DNA of 64,000 nucleotides from VAZQ01 sp963753575 (GTDB lineage: Bacteria > Pseudomonadota > Alphaproteobacteria > Rhizobiales > Xanthobacteraceae): positions 2,852,001 through 2,916,000 of the forward strand of contig CAVWCR010000003.1 in assembly GCA_963753575.1 (NCBI GenBank), read 5' to 3'. The notes beneath the pieces are model-generated. The model did not search any database and was not told where the DNA came from. It was given only the letters and a program-made list of their open reading frames with translations. Numbering within the stretch: the stretch's first letter is position 1; every line of letters begins with the position of its first letter. This document shows positions 51,605-61,652 of the stretch, one piece after another. A program made the position numbers and the translations under genes.

Positions 51605-51829
51605 TCAATGCGACGACGGCTCCGGCGGCGTATCCAAATCGACGGCGCTCATCGCCTCGCAGCGCTCGGCCGCTTTGGCAAGCTGCTCATAGGCTGCAGC
51701 GAGCTCCAGATAACCCGGCCTCGATGAATGCACATCGCTCGCCATGGTTTGAAACTTCTTGGCTCGATTCCGGAAGAGTACTGATCGTGGCGTTTCTGTC
51801 GGCACAGTCCTGTTCCTTCTCGATTCCAT
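51605..51829 (-). CDS. Small hypothetical protein
   Basis: A 74-residue candidate: RNRAKKFQTMASDVHSSRPG then YLELAAAYEQLAKAAERCEA resembles the short rhizobial proteins with an RAxxxxxMA ... YLxLAxxYExLA helix pair. The longer reading to 52054 adds non-coding-like sequence. No good ribosome site is visible at ATG 51829. Function unknown. Confidence 0.45.
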   Translation of the reverse strand: MESRRNRTVPTETPRSVLFRNRAKKFQTMASDVHSSRPGYLELAAAYEQLAKAAERCEAMSAVDLDTPPEPSSH

Positions 51830-52337
51830 CGTTATTGCGTAGCTTCGAGCCAAACGAGCCAGGGTCAATGCCTCGGCATTAACAATGCTGTGCAAGACGG
51901 CAATAAGCTGTGCACAACTCATGTCGTACTCAAAAACGACATCTCTCACTCGGATGACCAGACAATCACGCAGGGCGGAACTGTTACTTGTCGCTGTCAA
52001 GCGCAACGCGCAACGCGCACGATCTCGAGCAGATCGGCTCGGAATCACGAACACGAGTGATGACAGTTGATAAGCGTTCGCCGGAACGAGTCGATTCGCA
52101 AGCCGTCGACGAGCGCCGCACAGGCGACGACGGCGCCGTCATGACGTATCGACAGTTTGCAATCCAAAGGGAATGGTATCAGCGCCGATCGAGACTGCGC
52201 TCTGAACCGGCAGTTGACGCTTCGCCTACCGGTCGCCGCCGCGCACAGCGCGCTCGATCCAAGTAACGACGATCACGAGCCCGATGATTGGGAGCGCGAT
52301 GATCAGCGGCCGCCATCAACTCTGATGAGCAATGGAA
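51830..52337. other. Intergenic region, no supportable gene
   Basis: About 510 bases. A plus-strand frame 52060-52266 (MTVDKRSPERVDSQAVDERR) is open but short, charged and without a ribosome site; not called. Confidence 0.4.
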
Positions 52338-52359
52338 GGGCCCCGCTTCGGCGGGGCCC
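52338..52359 (-). terminator. Strong hairpin, probable terminator of the lipoprotein gene
   Basis: Perfect 9-bp stem GGGCCCCGC-TTCG-GCGGGGCCC, the same TTCG-loop design as the terminator at 41231. On the minus strand it lies about 65 bases after the lipoprotein stop and is followed by only a weak T-run (TTCCATT), so termination may be partial. Confidence 0.55.
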
Positions 52360-52363
52360 GCGT

Positions 52364-52427
52364 CCGTCAAGGACGTCAGCCGCCAAGGACATCAGCCGCC
52401 AAGGACATCAGCCGCCAAGGACATCAG
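52364..52427. repeat. 16-base tandem repeat overlapping the lipoprotein stop
   Basis: Four units of CCGCCAAGGACATCAG at 52364 (two changes), 52380, 52396 and 52412. The last unit contains the stop codon of the minus-strand lipoprotein gene. The three right-hand units are identical, indicating recent expansion. Confidence 0.85.
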
Positions 52428-52750
52428 CAGCCTCGGCAAATGCTCTTGAGCGACTCGGTGATCCGCTTTTCCCGCTCAAGCTCATCCTTCTGAATCTGGT
52501 TCCATTCCGCCGTGCCTCGCTTCGGCCATGGCCTGATCGCGGCGGCCCGCGCAATCGACCCCGTGGCCTCTCCATCGGAGGCGGGAACGACAGCCCGCAC
52601 AGTCTGCCGCACGGCGGCGCGCGCCGGCGTCCGCTCGGTGGCGGTCGGCCGCTGCGGAATTTCGGCAAGGTTCACGTAATAGCCTGCCGAACAGCCACCA
52701 AGCATTGCGCACGTGCCGATCAAGACAGCCGCTAGTCCGGACCGAATCAT
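52424..52750 (-). CDS. Small lipoprotein, unknown function
   Basis: A 108-residue protein. ATG 52750 (after AAGAGG) gives a lipoprotein signal MIRSGLAAVLIGTCAMLGGC with the lipobox LGGC, cysteine about residue 20. The mature part has no known domain: YYVNLAEIPQRPTATERTPA, then a basic region and a charged helix DELEREKRITESLKSICRGC with two terminal cysteines. Membrane-anchored, probably outer membrane or periplasmic face. The stop lies in a tandem repeat. Confidence 0.7.
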   Translation of the reverse strand: MIRSGLAAVLIGTCAMLGGCSAGYYVNLAEIPQRPTATERTPARAAVRQTVRAVVPASDGEATGSIARAAAIRPWPKRGTAEWNQIQKDELEREKRITESLKSICRGC

Positions 52751-52859
52751 CAGAGCCTCTTGTAACAGAGTACCCCAGGCATGACTCGGGCGCGCAAGCT
52801 TTCTCCTGCTTTTCCAGGGCTTTCCACCCGGAAAGCGGGGCTTGAAGCCGTTTGATCCC

Positions 52860-54328
52860 TCACCGGACCAAGAAAGCCGCCAGCGGAAGCAAGACGATGA
52901 ACGGCAGCATGCCCCACCAGCCAAATGTCAGCATGAGCACGCCGATCACCACCCACATCACTCCCAGCAGCATCTCGATCAGAGAGATCATCTTGTTGCC
53001 ACTGCGCCGGGCGAACTCGCAACGCTTGGCTTGCGTGGGGTTGCGCACGTGCAGGAGCGAGGTCGAAAGCGCACTCCCGGCACCACACAGAAGGACCGTG
53101 AACCCGAGCCAGGCGTCCAAATAGAACGCCACCCCGAGTGGCACGGCTGCCAGCAGCGCCGTTGGGACGAGCGCCGCCTGCAGCTTGGCCCAAATGACAT
53201 CACGGCGTCGCACCGGTGCTGTTGCCAGGAGATCGGCGGCCTCCTCGGTCGAGATCGTGAGCCAGGCGAGCATGCCGGCAAGGTGGCCTGCCAGAAAGAC
53301 CAGCCCAAGCCCCGCCATGGAGGACGCGCTGACGCCTTTATTCCACACCAGGACCATTACCGGCAGCCACATCACGAGCTGCATCGCCATCTGGCTGATC
53401 AGCCAGGGATCGCGGCGGATCAGCAGCCATTCCTTGCGCCGCATGAGGCTGATCAGCCCGCCGCCAGGCGTCAGCGCGCGGCTCGAGCGCATGCTCTTGG
53501 CGGCGCTGCCATTGGCCGCAATCGCATTGGCGATCAGCCGCTGCGCGAGGCCAAACGTCGTAACCATGAACAGCCCGGCACAGAGCGCGACCGCGGCAAC
53601 CAGCGGCAGCGGCTCACCGAGCGCCGCACGCGCCGGCAGCCACACGACGTTGTCCGCGTTCGGTAAGAGCGCGATGAGGCCGGCCCAGCTCTCAAGGGCG
53701 GCGCCCGTCACGGAGCTCGGCAGAAGGTTGCGAATGTTCACCAGCAGCACGAAAGCGGCGCCCATGAAGCCGGCGAGAATCTGCGCCAACAAGCGGGTGC
53801 GGCGCGGGCCGAACAACCAGAACAGGCCTTGCGCCAGCAACACGCCGATCACGGTCGACGCAAGCGCGACGCAGGCAAGCGCCGGATAGGCGATCAGGAA
53901 ACGCGGATAGCCGAACACCGCCAGGACGTTTGCGAACGGCAACGTCAACAGTCCGGCAATACAGAAAAGGTTCAAGGCCGTCGTCAACACGCGGACGAAA
54001 ATCACCGCCTTCGGCTGGACCGGCGATGACAACAGAAGGTCCATGTCGGCGCGCTCATAGATGAGCTGAACGGTGCTGATCAGCGCCAACGGAGCCATCA
54101 TCATCAGAAGGAACACGCCCGCACCGGTCACGGCCGCGAGTACGTCGGCGCGGGAAAGGGCGGGCATCTCCGCCAGCACGAACGGAAACGGCAAGGCGAC
54201 GAGATGCATGAACACGAGCACGACGATCAGGACTGCCGCCGTGACCTTTGGGGTCATGCGCGCCGTCGACTGGCGCCAGTTGAGCCGCGCCTCATGGCGC
54301 AGCATCAATGCGATGGGTGCGGCGGCGT

Positions 54329-54332
<4 letters not shown>
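52860..54332 (-). CDS. ABC exporter permease protein
   Basis: A 490-residue membrane protein with about ten or more hydrophobic segments (AAVLIVVLVFMHLVALPFPF, GVFLLMMMAPLALISTVQLI, LGVMWVVIGVLMLTFGWWGM). It is paired with the ATPase gene upstream (4-base overlap), as in ABC-2-like exporters. No peptidase or binding-protein domain. Substrate unknown. Starts ATG 54332. Confidence 0.85.
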
Positions 54333-55081
<749 letters not shown>

Positions 55082-55340
55082 CGTCAAACTCCTTCACGGC
55101 AGCCCGGCGGGCCGATCGTTGCGCACGGACCCCTCGTTTGTCCGATTGGGCCAGCGCGCGGTTCATATTGCGGCCTGGATCGCACGAGATGGGGAGGTGG
55201 CGCTGTGACGACGGTCACAGGTTGGGCGGATATCGGGTCTTATTCGGAATCCGCCGCGGAGCCGAACCAACGTCTGTGACGCTGTCGGCCGCCTCTGCTT
55301 GGCACCTGAGGTCGGCAGCAATGCCGCCGTTTTCGGTTCT

Positions 55341-55613
55341 CTATCCGCGTCGCCGGCCTCTCCGCGGCGAGCCCGGAATCGTGCCAGCGAGGCATTGGTA
55401 GATGAACCAGTTGAGCCGATGCCGCTCGCCCCACGCCGCGCTCTCGCCGCGAGCGAGCGCGAGATCAAAGCAGCGCTGATAGGTTTCCGGCGTAACGGGA
55501 ACACAGCCGAGGCCGTAGTGATGCTCACAGAAAAGCTGCTGGGCGGCACTCGATGTCGGAGATTGCATGATCGCAGCGACGGCCAGGATCATCGTCAGGA
55601 TGAGTAGACGCAT
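55341..55613 (-). CDS. Small exported cysteine-containing protein
   Basis: A 90-residue protein with a signal peptide (MRLLILTMILAVAAIMQS, cleavage near SSAAQ). The mature part LFCEHHYGLGCVPVTPETYQ RCFDL has four cysteines in total and a basic tail. Resembles short exported proteins common in Bradyrhizobium; no function known. Longer frame to 55862 is not coding. Confidence 0.6.
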   Translation of the reverse strand: MRLLILTMILAVAAIMQSPTSSAAQQLFCEHHYGLGCVPVTPETYQRCFDLALARGESAAWGERHRLNWFIYQCLAGTIPGSPRRGRRRG

Positions 55614-55780
55614 GGATACCTCCTCGCGGCTAGCTATGCCCCCTAAGTTAGTTACGAGCGCGGGCCCACGCCATACGCCGAAGATGCCGGCTTGGGCTCC
55701 AGCGCGACGGTAATCGTGGCGGGGAATGCCTCGCGGGCGGATTTCGCTTAAATTGCCAGCACGGAATGAGGGAGCAGTGC

Positions 55781-56242
55781 ATGCCCAAGATCGACGTTGC
55801 CGCCGTGCCCGCAGGCAGGGGTTCGGGCTATCCGCCGCCGTTCGATGCGCCCTGTGCGGCACGGTCGCGGCAGCGCTTGGGCGAGGCCGGCGGGCTTCGC
55901 GATTTCGGCGTCAATCTGATGACCTTGCCGCCCGGCAGCTGGTCCAGCCAGCGCCACTGGCACAGCGACGAGGACGAGTTCGTCTATGTGCTCGAAGGCG
56001 AAGTGACGCTCATCGAAGACCGCGGCGAGACGGTGTTGCACGCAGGCGATTGTGCGGCGTTTCCGAAAGGAACCGGCAATGGCCACCACCTGATCAACAA
56101 ATCCTCCGCGATGGCTGTTTATCTGGAGGTGGGCTCGCGCAACCCGCACGATCTCACCACCTGCTCCGATATCGATATGATGAGCTCCAACGCCGACGGC
56201 CGGTTCGTGCACAAGGATGGCACGCCCTATCCCAAGTCATAG
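55781..56242 (+). CDS. Cupin-domain protein
   Basis: A 153-residue single cupin. Motif 1 is HWHSDEDEFVYVLEGEVTL with the His, His, Glu metal ligands; motif 2 HAGDCAAFPKGTGNGHHLIN gives the last His. The C-terminus (GSRNPHDLTTCSDIDMMSS) is typical of a proteobacterial cupin subgroup with unknown substrate. ATG follows GAGGGAGC. Cytoplasmic; monocistronic. Confidence 0.88.
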   Translation: MPKIDVAAVPAGRGSGYPPPFDAPCAARSRQRLGEAGGLRDFGVNLMTLPPGSWSSQRHWHSDEDEFVYVLEGEVTLIEDRGETVLHAGDCAAFPKGTGNGHHLINKSSAMAVYLEVGSRNPHDLTTCSDIDMMSSNADGRFVHKDGTPYPKS

Positions 56243-56324
56243 CGGGGCGCAGCATGCTTTGCGGCAATTCGTGGTGAGGCGGCTTTGGCTCAGGCGCGAT
56301 TTTGACTGACTGTCGGCGGATTGA

Positions 56325-56726
56325 TCAACTCAATTCACTGTCTTCGGACGAGAGCGTCTGTCCTGGACGTTCGTGGTTCCGGAGCAAGTCGTCGATCCTG
56401 CGACGAATATCCGCCAATGCAGTCTCGGGGGTATCTTCTTTGGGACTGCGCTCGCCGTCCGTGCGTTTCGCATCCTCGAACTCGACGATCAGCGCGCGCT
56501 CGGCTCTGAGCAACGCCCGCAAATCGGCGCGGCGGCCTATGTCACCGCGGCCATGTTCGACTTCAGGCCTTTCGTCGGAGCCGAGAAAGGCCGCGATCTC
56601 GTCGAGCGTTGCGTCGGTCACCTGAGCGAGAGCAAACGTGTCGCCAGTGCGAACCAGCGAGAGACCTTTCAGTCTTGCCGCGTAGTGCAAGGCTCTCTCG
56701 CGCTCGTCGAATTCGTCGTTTGGCAT
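56325..56726 (-). CDS. Acidic hypothetical protein
   Basis: A 133-residue charged protein: PNDEFDERERALHYAARLKG, LSLVRTGDTFALAQVTDATL, DEIAAFLGSDERPEV and a helical C-terminus (LADIRRRIDDLLRNHERPGQ). No signal or membrane segment. ATG 56726 is the first start with protein-like sequence after it; the frame extends to 56897 without support. Not recognised. Confidence 0.55.
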   Translation of the reverse strand: MPNDEFDERERALHYAARLKGLSLVRTGDTFALAQVTDATLDEIAAFLGSDERPEVEHGRGDIGRRADLRALLRAERALIVEFEDAKRTDGERSPKEDTPETALADIRRRIDDLLRNHERPGQTLSSEDSELS

Positions 56727-57252
56727 TTGGGGCTGCTCGTTGGCACAGAGGAGGCGCTCGCCGCCGAAGATTGATTCGACACGCGAATGATGCGCGTACC
56801 GGGCTCGACTGTCATTGCAAGTCGGCTGCAAAATCAAAAAACGCACCTGGCAGTAGAGTTGGTAAAGGTCACATACTACCGAAAGGAATGATCGCATACC
56901 GCTGCCGGTATTCGATTGCGTTCCCTGCGATCAACAGTCGCGCAGGACATTCACCTTCTGCAGGACATTGACCTTCTTTTTGAATCAAACCGCGCAGGGT
57001 GCGGGAGCGGCGCGATCAATATTTCAACGGCGGCCTCAGTCGCCACAATAGCGATCGGCGTTCCAACCTGCGGCAGCTGGAAGAACTGGACGGACGAGTG
57101 GGGAATTGGATCCGCATGTTGGCGGTGCGCACGAAGGCCGAGGCATGCACATATTCCGCGAGCGTCCGCAGCGGCCCGCCCCGTTGATCCACACCTCCTG
57201 GACCGCCCAGCAGCCATTGGTTGATGCACAACCTGCCGCTATTGTATCGGGC
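56727..57252. other. Intergenic region of about 525 bases, no gene seen
   Basis: Frames on both strands are short and overlapping with no recognisable motifs. The duplicated words CTGCAGGACATT(C/G) near 56958 and 56970 form a minor direct repeat. It may contain a decayed gene beside the broken FkbM gene. Confidence 0.4.
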
Positions 57253-58005
57253 ATGGCGCCAGTCGAAACGATATCGGCTATTCTCGGTCATGAGGGCGAG
57301 CAAACCCTCATCCGAGAATTCTTTGGGGAATCGCTTGGCTACTTCGTCGAGGTCGGTGCAAACGACCCTGTTGCAGCGTCGCAGTCGTGGCACCTTGAAC
57401 AACTCGGATAGTCGGGGGTTCTGATCGAGCCCCAACCAGAGCTGGCCGCTCGGCTCCGCTCCGAGAGAAAGGCAAGAGTTTTTGATGTTGCCTGTTCCTC
57501 GCCCGAGAATGCGGGCAGAGACATGCCGCTGCGCGTCGACGGGGCGTATTCATCGCTCAATCAGGAATTATCCGTGATCGGCCGTAAACCCAAGAGCGTG
57601 CTGTCGGTGCGAGTGCGCACTCTCGACGAGGTTCTGACCGAGGCCGGCGCGACGGCGCCGATCGACTTTGTCTCAATCGACGTCGAGGGCCACACCGTCG
57701 AGGTCTTGAAGGGCGCAGCCTTGTCCCGCTGGCGGCCGCGTCTCATGCTGATCGAGGACCATGTGACAAGTTTGGACATTCACCGCCACATGGTCAGGAA
57801 CGGCTACCGCTGGATTCGGCGAACCGGCCTCAATAGCTGGTATGTCCCGCGCGAAGCCGCACCGGCAATCGGAGCGATCGGGCGACTCCAGTTCTTCCGC
57901 AAGTATTATCTCGGCACGCCAATCCGAGTTGCCCGCGATGCATTGCGTCGTGTTCGGGCCAAGTGGCGTCGGGTCGGGCGTGCCTCGTCGATCCCCGCTG
58001 ACTGA
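57253..58005 (+). pseudogene. FkbM-family methyltransferase interrupted by an in-frame amber codon
   Basis: Reading from ATG 57253, the protein begins APVETISAILGHEGEQTLIR, has the SAM motif GYFVEVGANDP, reaches SWHLEQLG and then meets TAG at 57409-57411. The same frame continues at once as SGVLIEPQPELAARLRSERK and goes on through PIDFVSIDVEGHTVEVLKGA to 58005, all good FkbM. In relatives the position is Trp (LEQLGWSG), so TGG to TAG is a one-base change. Joined length is 250, normal. A shortened restart product from an ATG near 57523 would lack the SAM motif. No other damage is seen. Confidence 0.82.
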
Positions 58006-58392
58006 CGCACGCGTGATCCTGGAGCATGATCCCGAAAAGATCATGCGACCCAAACAAGCGTTGGAGCGAAATCGCGATGCAACGTCGAGCGACTTCGCTC
58101 GAGCCAAATGGACGCGGCAGCGGCCATTGCTGGTCACGCGTTTACCAATGATGTCCGTCCGACATAGGTCGAGAAGGCAGCCGAATTGGCCGCCAACGTA
58201 TTCTCTCCTTCCTGAGTAAACATCATCAGGTGGGATAACGAGCGGGGGGTCTCGATCTGCAGCGCGTGGTGAGACCGAGTGCCTCAGTTCCGCTTCGTGG
58301 TGGCGGAAGCTAGTATGTCTGGCGGGCAATAGAATGAAAATGCGGGCTCACAGGGAAGGCGCAATAGAATGAGATACAACACGAGGAAGGCC
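58006..58392. other. Intergenic region before the tctC-like gene
   Basis: About 390 bases holding the repeat remnant and presumably the promoter of the tct unit. No supportable ORF; the minus-strand frame 57673-58329 is a shadow of the FkbM gene extended by chance. Confidence 0.45.
58017..58056. repeat. Remnant of a rhizobial GGAGCATGATC repeat
   Basis: TGGAGCATGATCCCGAAAAG immediately followed by ATCATGCG looks like the two ends of a common alphaproteobacterial intergenic palindrome (GAGCATGATCCGGAAAAG ... GATCATGC) with the middle deleted. Recognition is from memory of the genus; the short GCATGAT/ATCATGC inverted repeat is visible. Confidence 0.5.
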
Positions 58393-59361
58393 ATGCCACA
58401 AATACGAACCCTATTGGTCACGAGTGCGATCGCACTCCTCACGCTCACGGGGGCGTCGGCGGCGGGCGACTATCCGAGCAAGCCGGTGCGGATCATTATT
58501 CCGTTCTCGCCGGGCGGGCTCAATGACGTGACGGCCCGCATCGTCGCCACCCATCTGACCCAGCGGCTGGGCAAGCAGTTCATCGCCGAGAACAGGACTG
58601 GCGCTGGCGGCGTGGTCGGCACCGAACTCGCCACGCAGGCCCCCCCCGACGGCTACACGCTGACCGTCGTTTCAATCGCCAATGCGGTACACCCGGCGCT
58701 CTACAAGCTGCGCTACGATCCGCACAAAGCGCTCGACATGGTATCGATGTTCGTCACAAGCCCCAACACGCTCGCGGTCAATCCAAAGCTTCCGGCTAAA
58801 TCCCTGAAGGAATTCATTGCGCTGGCGAAGTCGAAGCCTGGTGAAATTCTCTACGCCTCTGGCGGTGTCGGCGGCTCGCTGCATCTCGGCATGGAGCTGT
58901 TCAAGCTCATCACCCATACCGACATGCTGCACGTTCCGTTCAAGGGTGCGGGGCCCGCGCGCATCGATGTGATCGCCGGCAACACCCAGGCGATCATGGC
59001 CAGCGCATCGAGCCTGTCGGCGCAGGTCCGCTCCGGCCAGTTGCGCGGCCTTGCTGTTAGCGCGACTAAACGGCTGGTTGCCATGCCCGACGTTCCGACT
59101 TTCACCGAAGCCGGACTGCCGGAATACCAAGGCAGCAACTGGATCGGCTTCGCGGTGCCGGCCGGAACGCCCAAGCCGATCATCAACAAGCTGCATAAGG
59201 AAATCGCGGCGATCCAAGATTTGCCCGAGATACATAAGCAGTTCATCAATCGCGGTGTCGAAATCGAAAAGATGGGCCCGACCGAGATGCAAGACTTCTA
59301 CAATAAGGAGTTGGCGAAGTGGCCCGACATCGTCAAGAGGGCCGGCATCAAGCCGCAATGA
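58393..59361 (+). CDS. tctC: Tripartite tricarboxylate transporter substrate-binding protein (TctC/Bug)
   Basis: A 322-residue receptor. ATG 58393 is chosen because GAGGA lies five bases upstream; 58369 is possible. Signal peptide PQIRTLLVTSAIALLTLTGA cleaved near SAAGD. Mature motifs YPSKPVRIIIPFSPGGLNDV, FIAENRTGAGGVVGTELATQ, PPDGYTLTVVSIANAVHPAL and PDVPTFTEAGLPEYQ. Unlike the other Bug genes here it is followed by both membrane components, so it is the cognate receptor of a complete system, probably for a carboxylate. Confidence 0.92.
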   Translation: MPQIRTLLVTSAIALLTLTGASAAGDYPSKPVRIIIPFSPGGLNDVTARIVATHLTQRLGKQFIAENRTGAGGVVGTELATQAPPDGYTLTVVSIANAVHPALYKLRYDPHKALDMVSMFVTSPNTLAVNPKLPAKSLKEFIALAKSKPGEILYASGGVGGSLHLGMELFKLITHTDMLHVPFKGAGPARIDVIAGNTQAIMASASSLSAQVRSGQLRGLAVSATKRLVAMPDVPTFTEAGLPEYQGSNWIGFAVPAGTPKPIINKLHKEIAAIQDLPEIHKQFINRGVEIEKMGPTEMQDFYNKELAKWPDIVKRAGIKPQ

Positions 59362-59694
59362 CGATGAAGCGCCTGTCATTCGGGAAAGCTGTGCAAGCCA
59401 CAAAGCCGGCAAGTGAGACTCGATTAGTCTCGCTTGCCGCGTTTCGTGTACCTGCCAGGAAGCGAGCTGATCGGTACACACAATCGGCTTGGCCAACGAT
59501 CAATTCAGCGGGATCCGCGGCAAAAGTAGCGCACCGGCATCAACGGAACGTGCAGCGTCGAGATCGGTCCGAGGCCCCCCAAACGAGTGAGGCCTATTGA
59601 ACAGCGACGACTTATTCAATTGATGTGGTCCTCCAGCGAGATTGGGGAACTCCGCCGCGAGCAACCAGCAACCAGCACATGCAAACCGTGCAAC
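59362..59694. other. Intercistronic region tctC-tctB
   Basis: About 330 bases with the stem-loop at 59407-59439 and no supportable ORF. Unusually long for this operon type, where genes are often within 100 bases. Confidence 0.5.
59407..59439 (+). promoter_or_regulatory. Long stem-loop between the tctC-like and tctB-like genes
   Basis: A 14-bp stem with a 5-base loop: CGGCAAGTGAGACT-CGATT-AGTCTCGCTTGCCG, one T:G wobble. It is 46 bases after the receptor stop and is not followed by a T-run. Such intercistronic stems can protect the upstream mRNA or attenuate downstream expression, giving more receptor than membrane protein. The structure is seen; the role is inferred. Confidence 0.55.
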
Positions 59695-60147
59695 ATGCAA
59701 ATTGAGATCCGAAACAACAAGGATGTCTGGTCTGGGTTGATGCTGATTGGCACCGGTGCGGCCGCCATCATCATCGCGCGCAACTACGCCTTCGGCAGCG
59801 CGCTGCACATGGGGCCCGGCTACTTCCCATCGGTGCTCGGCAGCATCCTGATCCTGTTCGGGCTCTATCTCGTCGCCAAGGGGTTGCGGTCGCCCGAGCC
59901 CATAGAAGGCAGTTGGTCGCTGCGTGCGCTGGTCGTGCTGCCGCTCTCGCTGGCGCTGTTCGGGCTGCTGATGGACCACGCCGGCTTCGTACCGGCGCTG
60001 GTCGTTCTGGTCGTGGGCTCGTCGGCGGCCGGCAAGGAGTTCAATCTGATCGAAGCTCTGCTGCTGGCGGCTGGCCTGACCTTTTGCGCCATCGCGCTGT
60101 TCATCTGGGGCATTGGCCTGCCGTTTCCGCTGATCGTCGGCTGGTAG
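59695..60147 (+). CDS. tctB: Tripartite tricarboxylate transporter small membrane subunit (TctB)
   Basis: A 150-residue protein with four membrane helices (VWSGLMLIGTGAAAIIIARN, YFPSVLGSILILFGLYLVAK, LRALVVLPLSLALFGLLMDH, LLAAGLTFCAIALFIWGIGL). The conserved MGPGYFP segment of TctB is present (HMGPGYFPSVLG). ATG 59695 gives the usual N-terminus; the frame extends upstream to 59587 without a signal. TctA follows after eight bases. Confidence 0.9.
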   Translation: MQIEIRNNKDVWSGLMLIGTGAAAIIIARNYAFGSALHMGPGYFPSVLGSILILFGLYLVAKGLRSPEPIEGSWSLRALVVLPLSLALFGLLMDHAGFVPALVVLVVGSSAAGKEFNLIEALLLAAGLTFCAIALFIWGIGLPFPLIVGW

Positions 60148-60155
60148 GCGTTGCC

Positions 60156-61652
60156 ATGGACCTATTTCATAACCTGGTCTTCGGCTTCGGCGTCGCGTTC
60201 TCGCTACAGAACCTCATGTACTGCGCGATCGGTGTCTCAGTCGGCACGCTGATCGGCGTCCTGCCTGGTATCGGCCCGCTTGCGACGATCGCGATGTTGC
60301 TGCCGATTACCTTCAACGTCGCCCCGGTGAGCGCGATGATCATGCTCGCCGGCATTTATTACGGCGCGCAATACGGCGGCTCGACCACCGCTATCCTGGT
60401 CAACTTGCCGGGCGAAACCTCGGCGGTGGTGACCTGCCTGGACGGCTATCAGATGGCGCGGCAAGGGCGCGCAGGCCCTGCACTGGCGATCGCGGCCATC
60501 GGCTCCTTCGTCGCCGGCACCTTCGGTACCATGCTGATCGCCATCGCCGGTCCGCCGCTCGCCGGGCTTGCGCTGCAATTCGGCGCACCGGAGTATTTCT
60601 CGCTCATGCTGATGGGCCTGGTCGCTGCCGCCGTGCTGGCGCAGGGCGATATGATCAAGTCGCTCTCCATGGTGGCCATGGGCCTGCTGCTCGGTATTGT
60701 AGGCACTGACGTCAATTCCGGCGCGCAGCGCTTCGTCTTCGGCGTCAACGAGCTGGCCGACGGCATCGGCTTCATCGTGCTCGCCGTCGGCGTATTCGCG
60801 ATCGGCGAGATCGTCTCCAACCTTGGCGATCCCGAGGAACGCCGGATCTTTACCGACCAGGTGAAAAACCTGATGCCGACCAAGCAGGACCTCAAGCAAT
60901 CCACCATGCCGATCATTCGCGGCACCTTGCTCGGCTCGTTCTTCGGCGTATTGCCCGGCACCGGGCCATCGATCGCGTCGTTCTCGTCCTACATTCTCGA
61001 AAAGAAGTTGGCGAAGGATCCCACGCGCTTCGGCAAGGGAGCGATCGAGGGCGTTGCCGGTCCGGAATCGGCCAACAACGCCGACGCCCAATGCAAATTC
61101 ATCCCCATGCTGACGCTCGGGCTTCCAGCGAGCGGCGTAATGGCGCTGATGCTCGGTGCCCTCACCATTCAGGGTATCCAGCCCGGCCCCGAGGTCATGA
61201 CAGCGCGGCCGGAACTTTTCTGGGGCCTGATCGCCAGCATGTGGATTGGCAACGCGCTCCTGGTCGTGCTCAATCTGCCGATGATTGGGGTGTGGGTGAA
61301 GCTTCTGAAGGTGCCCTATCGCCTGTTGTTCCCTGCCATCATGGCGTTCTCAGCGATCGGCGTTTACAGTGTCAACAACTCCTCGTTTGAGATCTACTTG
61401 ACTGCGCTGTTCGGCATTGTCGGGGTGATCTGGTTGAGGCTCGGCTGCAGTCCGGCGCCGATGCTGCTCGGCTTCGTGCTCGGGCCGATGATGGAAGAGC
61501 ATCTGCGCCGCGCCATGCTGATGTCGCGCGGCGACCCTTCCGTGTTCATCACGCGCCCGCTCAGCCTCGCGTTCATTATCGCAACCATCGGCATTCTTGT
61601 GGCGATGGTTGCGCCGGCCGTGCGGGCGCGCCGGGCCGAGATCGCCGAGTGA
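60156..61652 (+). CDS. tctA: Tripartite tricarboxylate transporter large membrane subunit (TctA)
   Basis: A 498-residue permease with about twelve helices. Family motifs are intact: GVLPGIGPLATIAMLLPITF, YYGAQYGGSTTAILVNLPGE, FGVLPGTGPSIASFSSYILE and NNADAQCKFIPMLTLGLPAS. ATG 60156 starts MDLFHNLVFGFGVAFSLQNL. Together with the TctC and TctB genes it makes a secondary, sodium- or proton-driven importer. Confidence 0.93.
   Translation: MDLFHNLVFGFGVAFSLQNLMYCAIGVSVGTLIGVLPGIGPLATIAMLLPITFNVAPVSAMIMLAGIYYGAQYGGSTTAILVNLPGETSAVVTCLDGYQMARQGRAGPALAIAAIGSFVAGTFGTMLIAIAGPPLAGLALQFGAPEYFSLMLMGLVAAAVLAQGDMIKSLSMVAMGLLLGIVGTDVNSGAQRFVFGVNELADGIGFIVLAVGVFAIGEIVSNLGDPEERRIFTDQVKNLMPTKQDLKQSTMPIIRGTLLGSFFGVLPGTGPSIASFSSYILEKKLAKDPTRFGKGAIEGVAGPESANNADAQCKFIPMLTLGLPASGVMALMLGALTIQGIQPGPEVMTARPELFWGLIASMWIGNALLVVLNLPMIGVWVKLLKVPYRLLFPAIMAFSAIGVYSVNNSSFEIYLTALFGIVGVIWLRLGCSPAPMLLGFVLGPMMEEHLRRAMLMSRGDPSVFITRPLSLAFIIATIGILVAMVAPAVRARRAEIAE

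Noticed and set aside
51241..51882. A 213-residue plus-strand frame
   Set aside because: No motifs or ribosome site, Ser/Pro/Arg-rich shadow-like composition, and it overlaps a small minus-strand frame with better family-like sequence.
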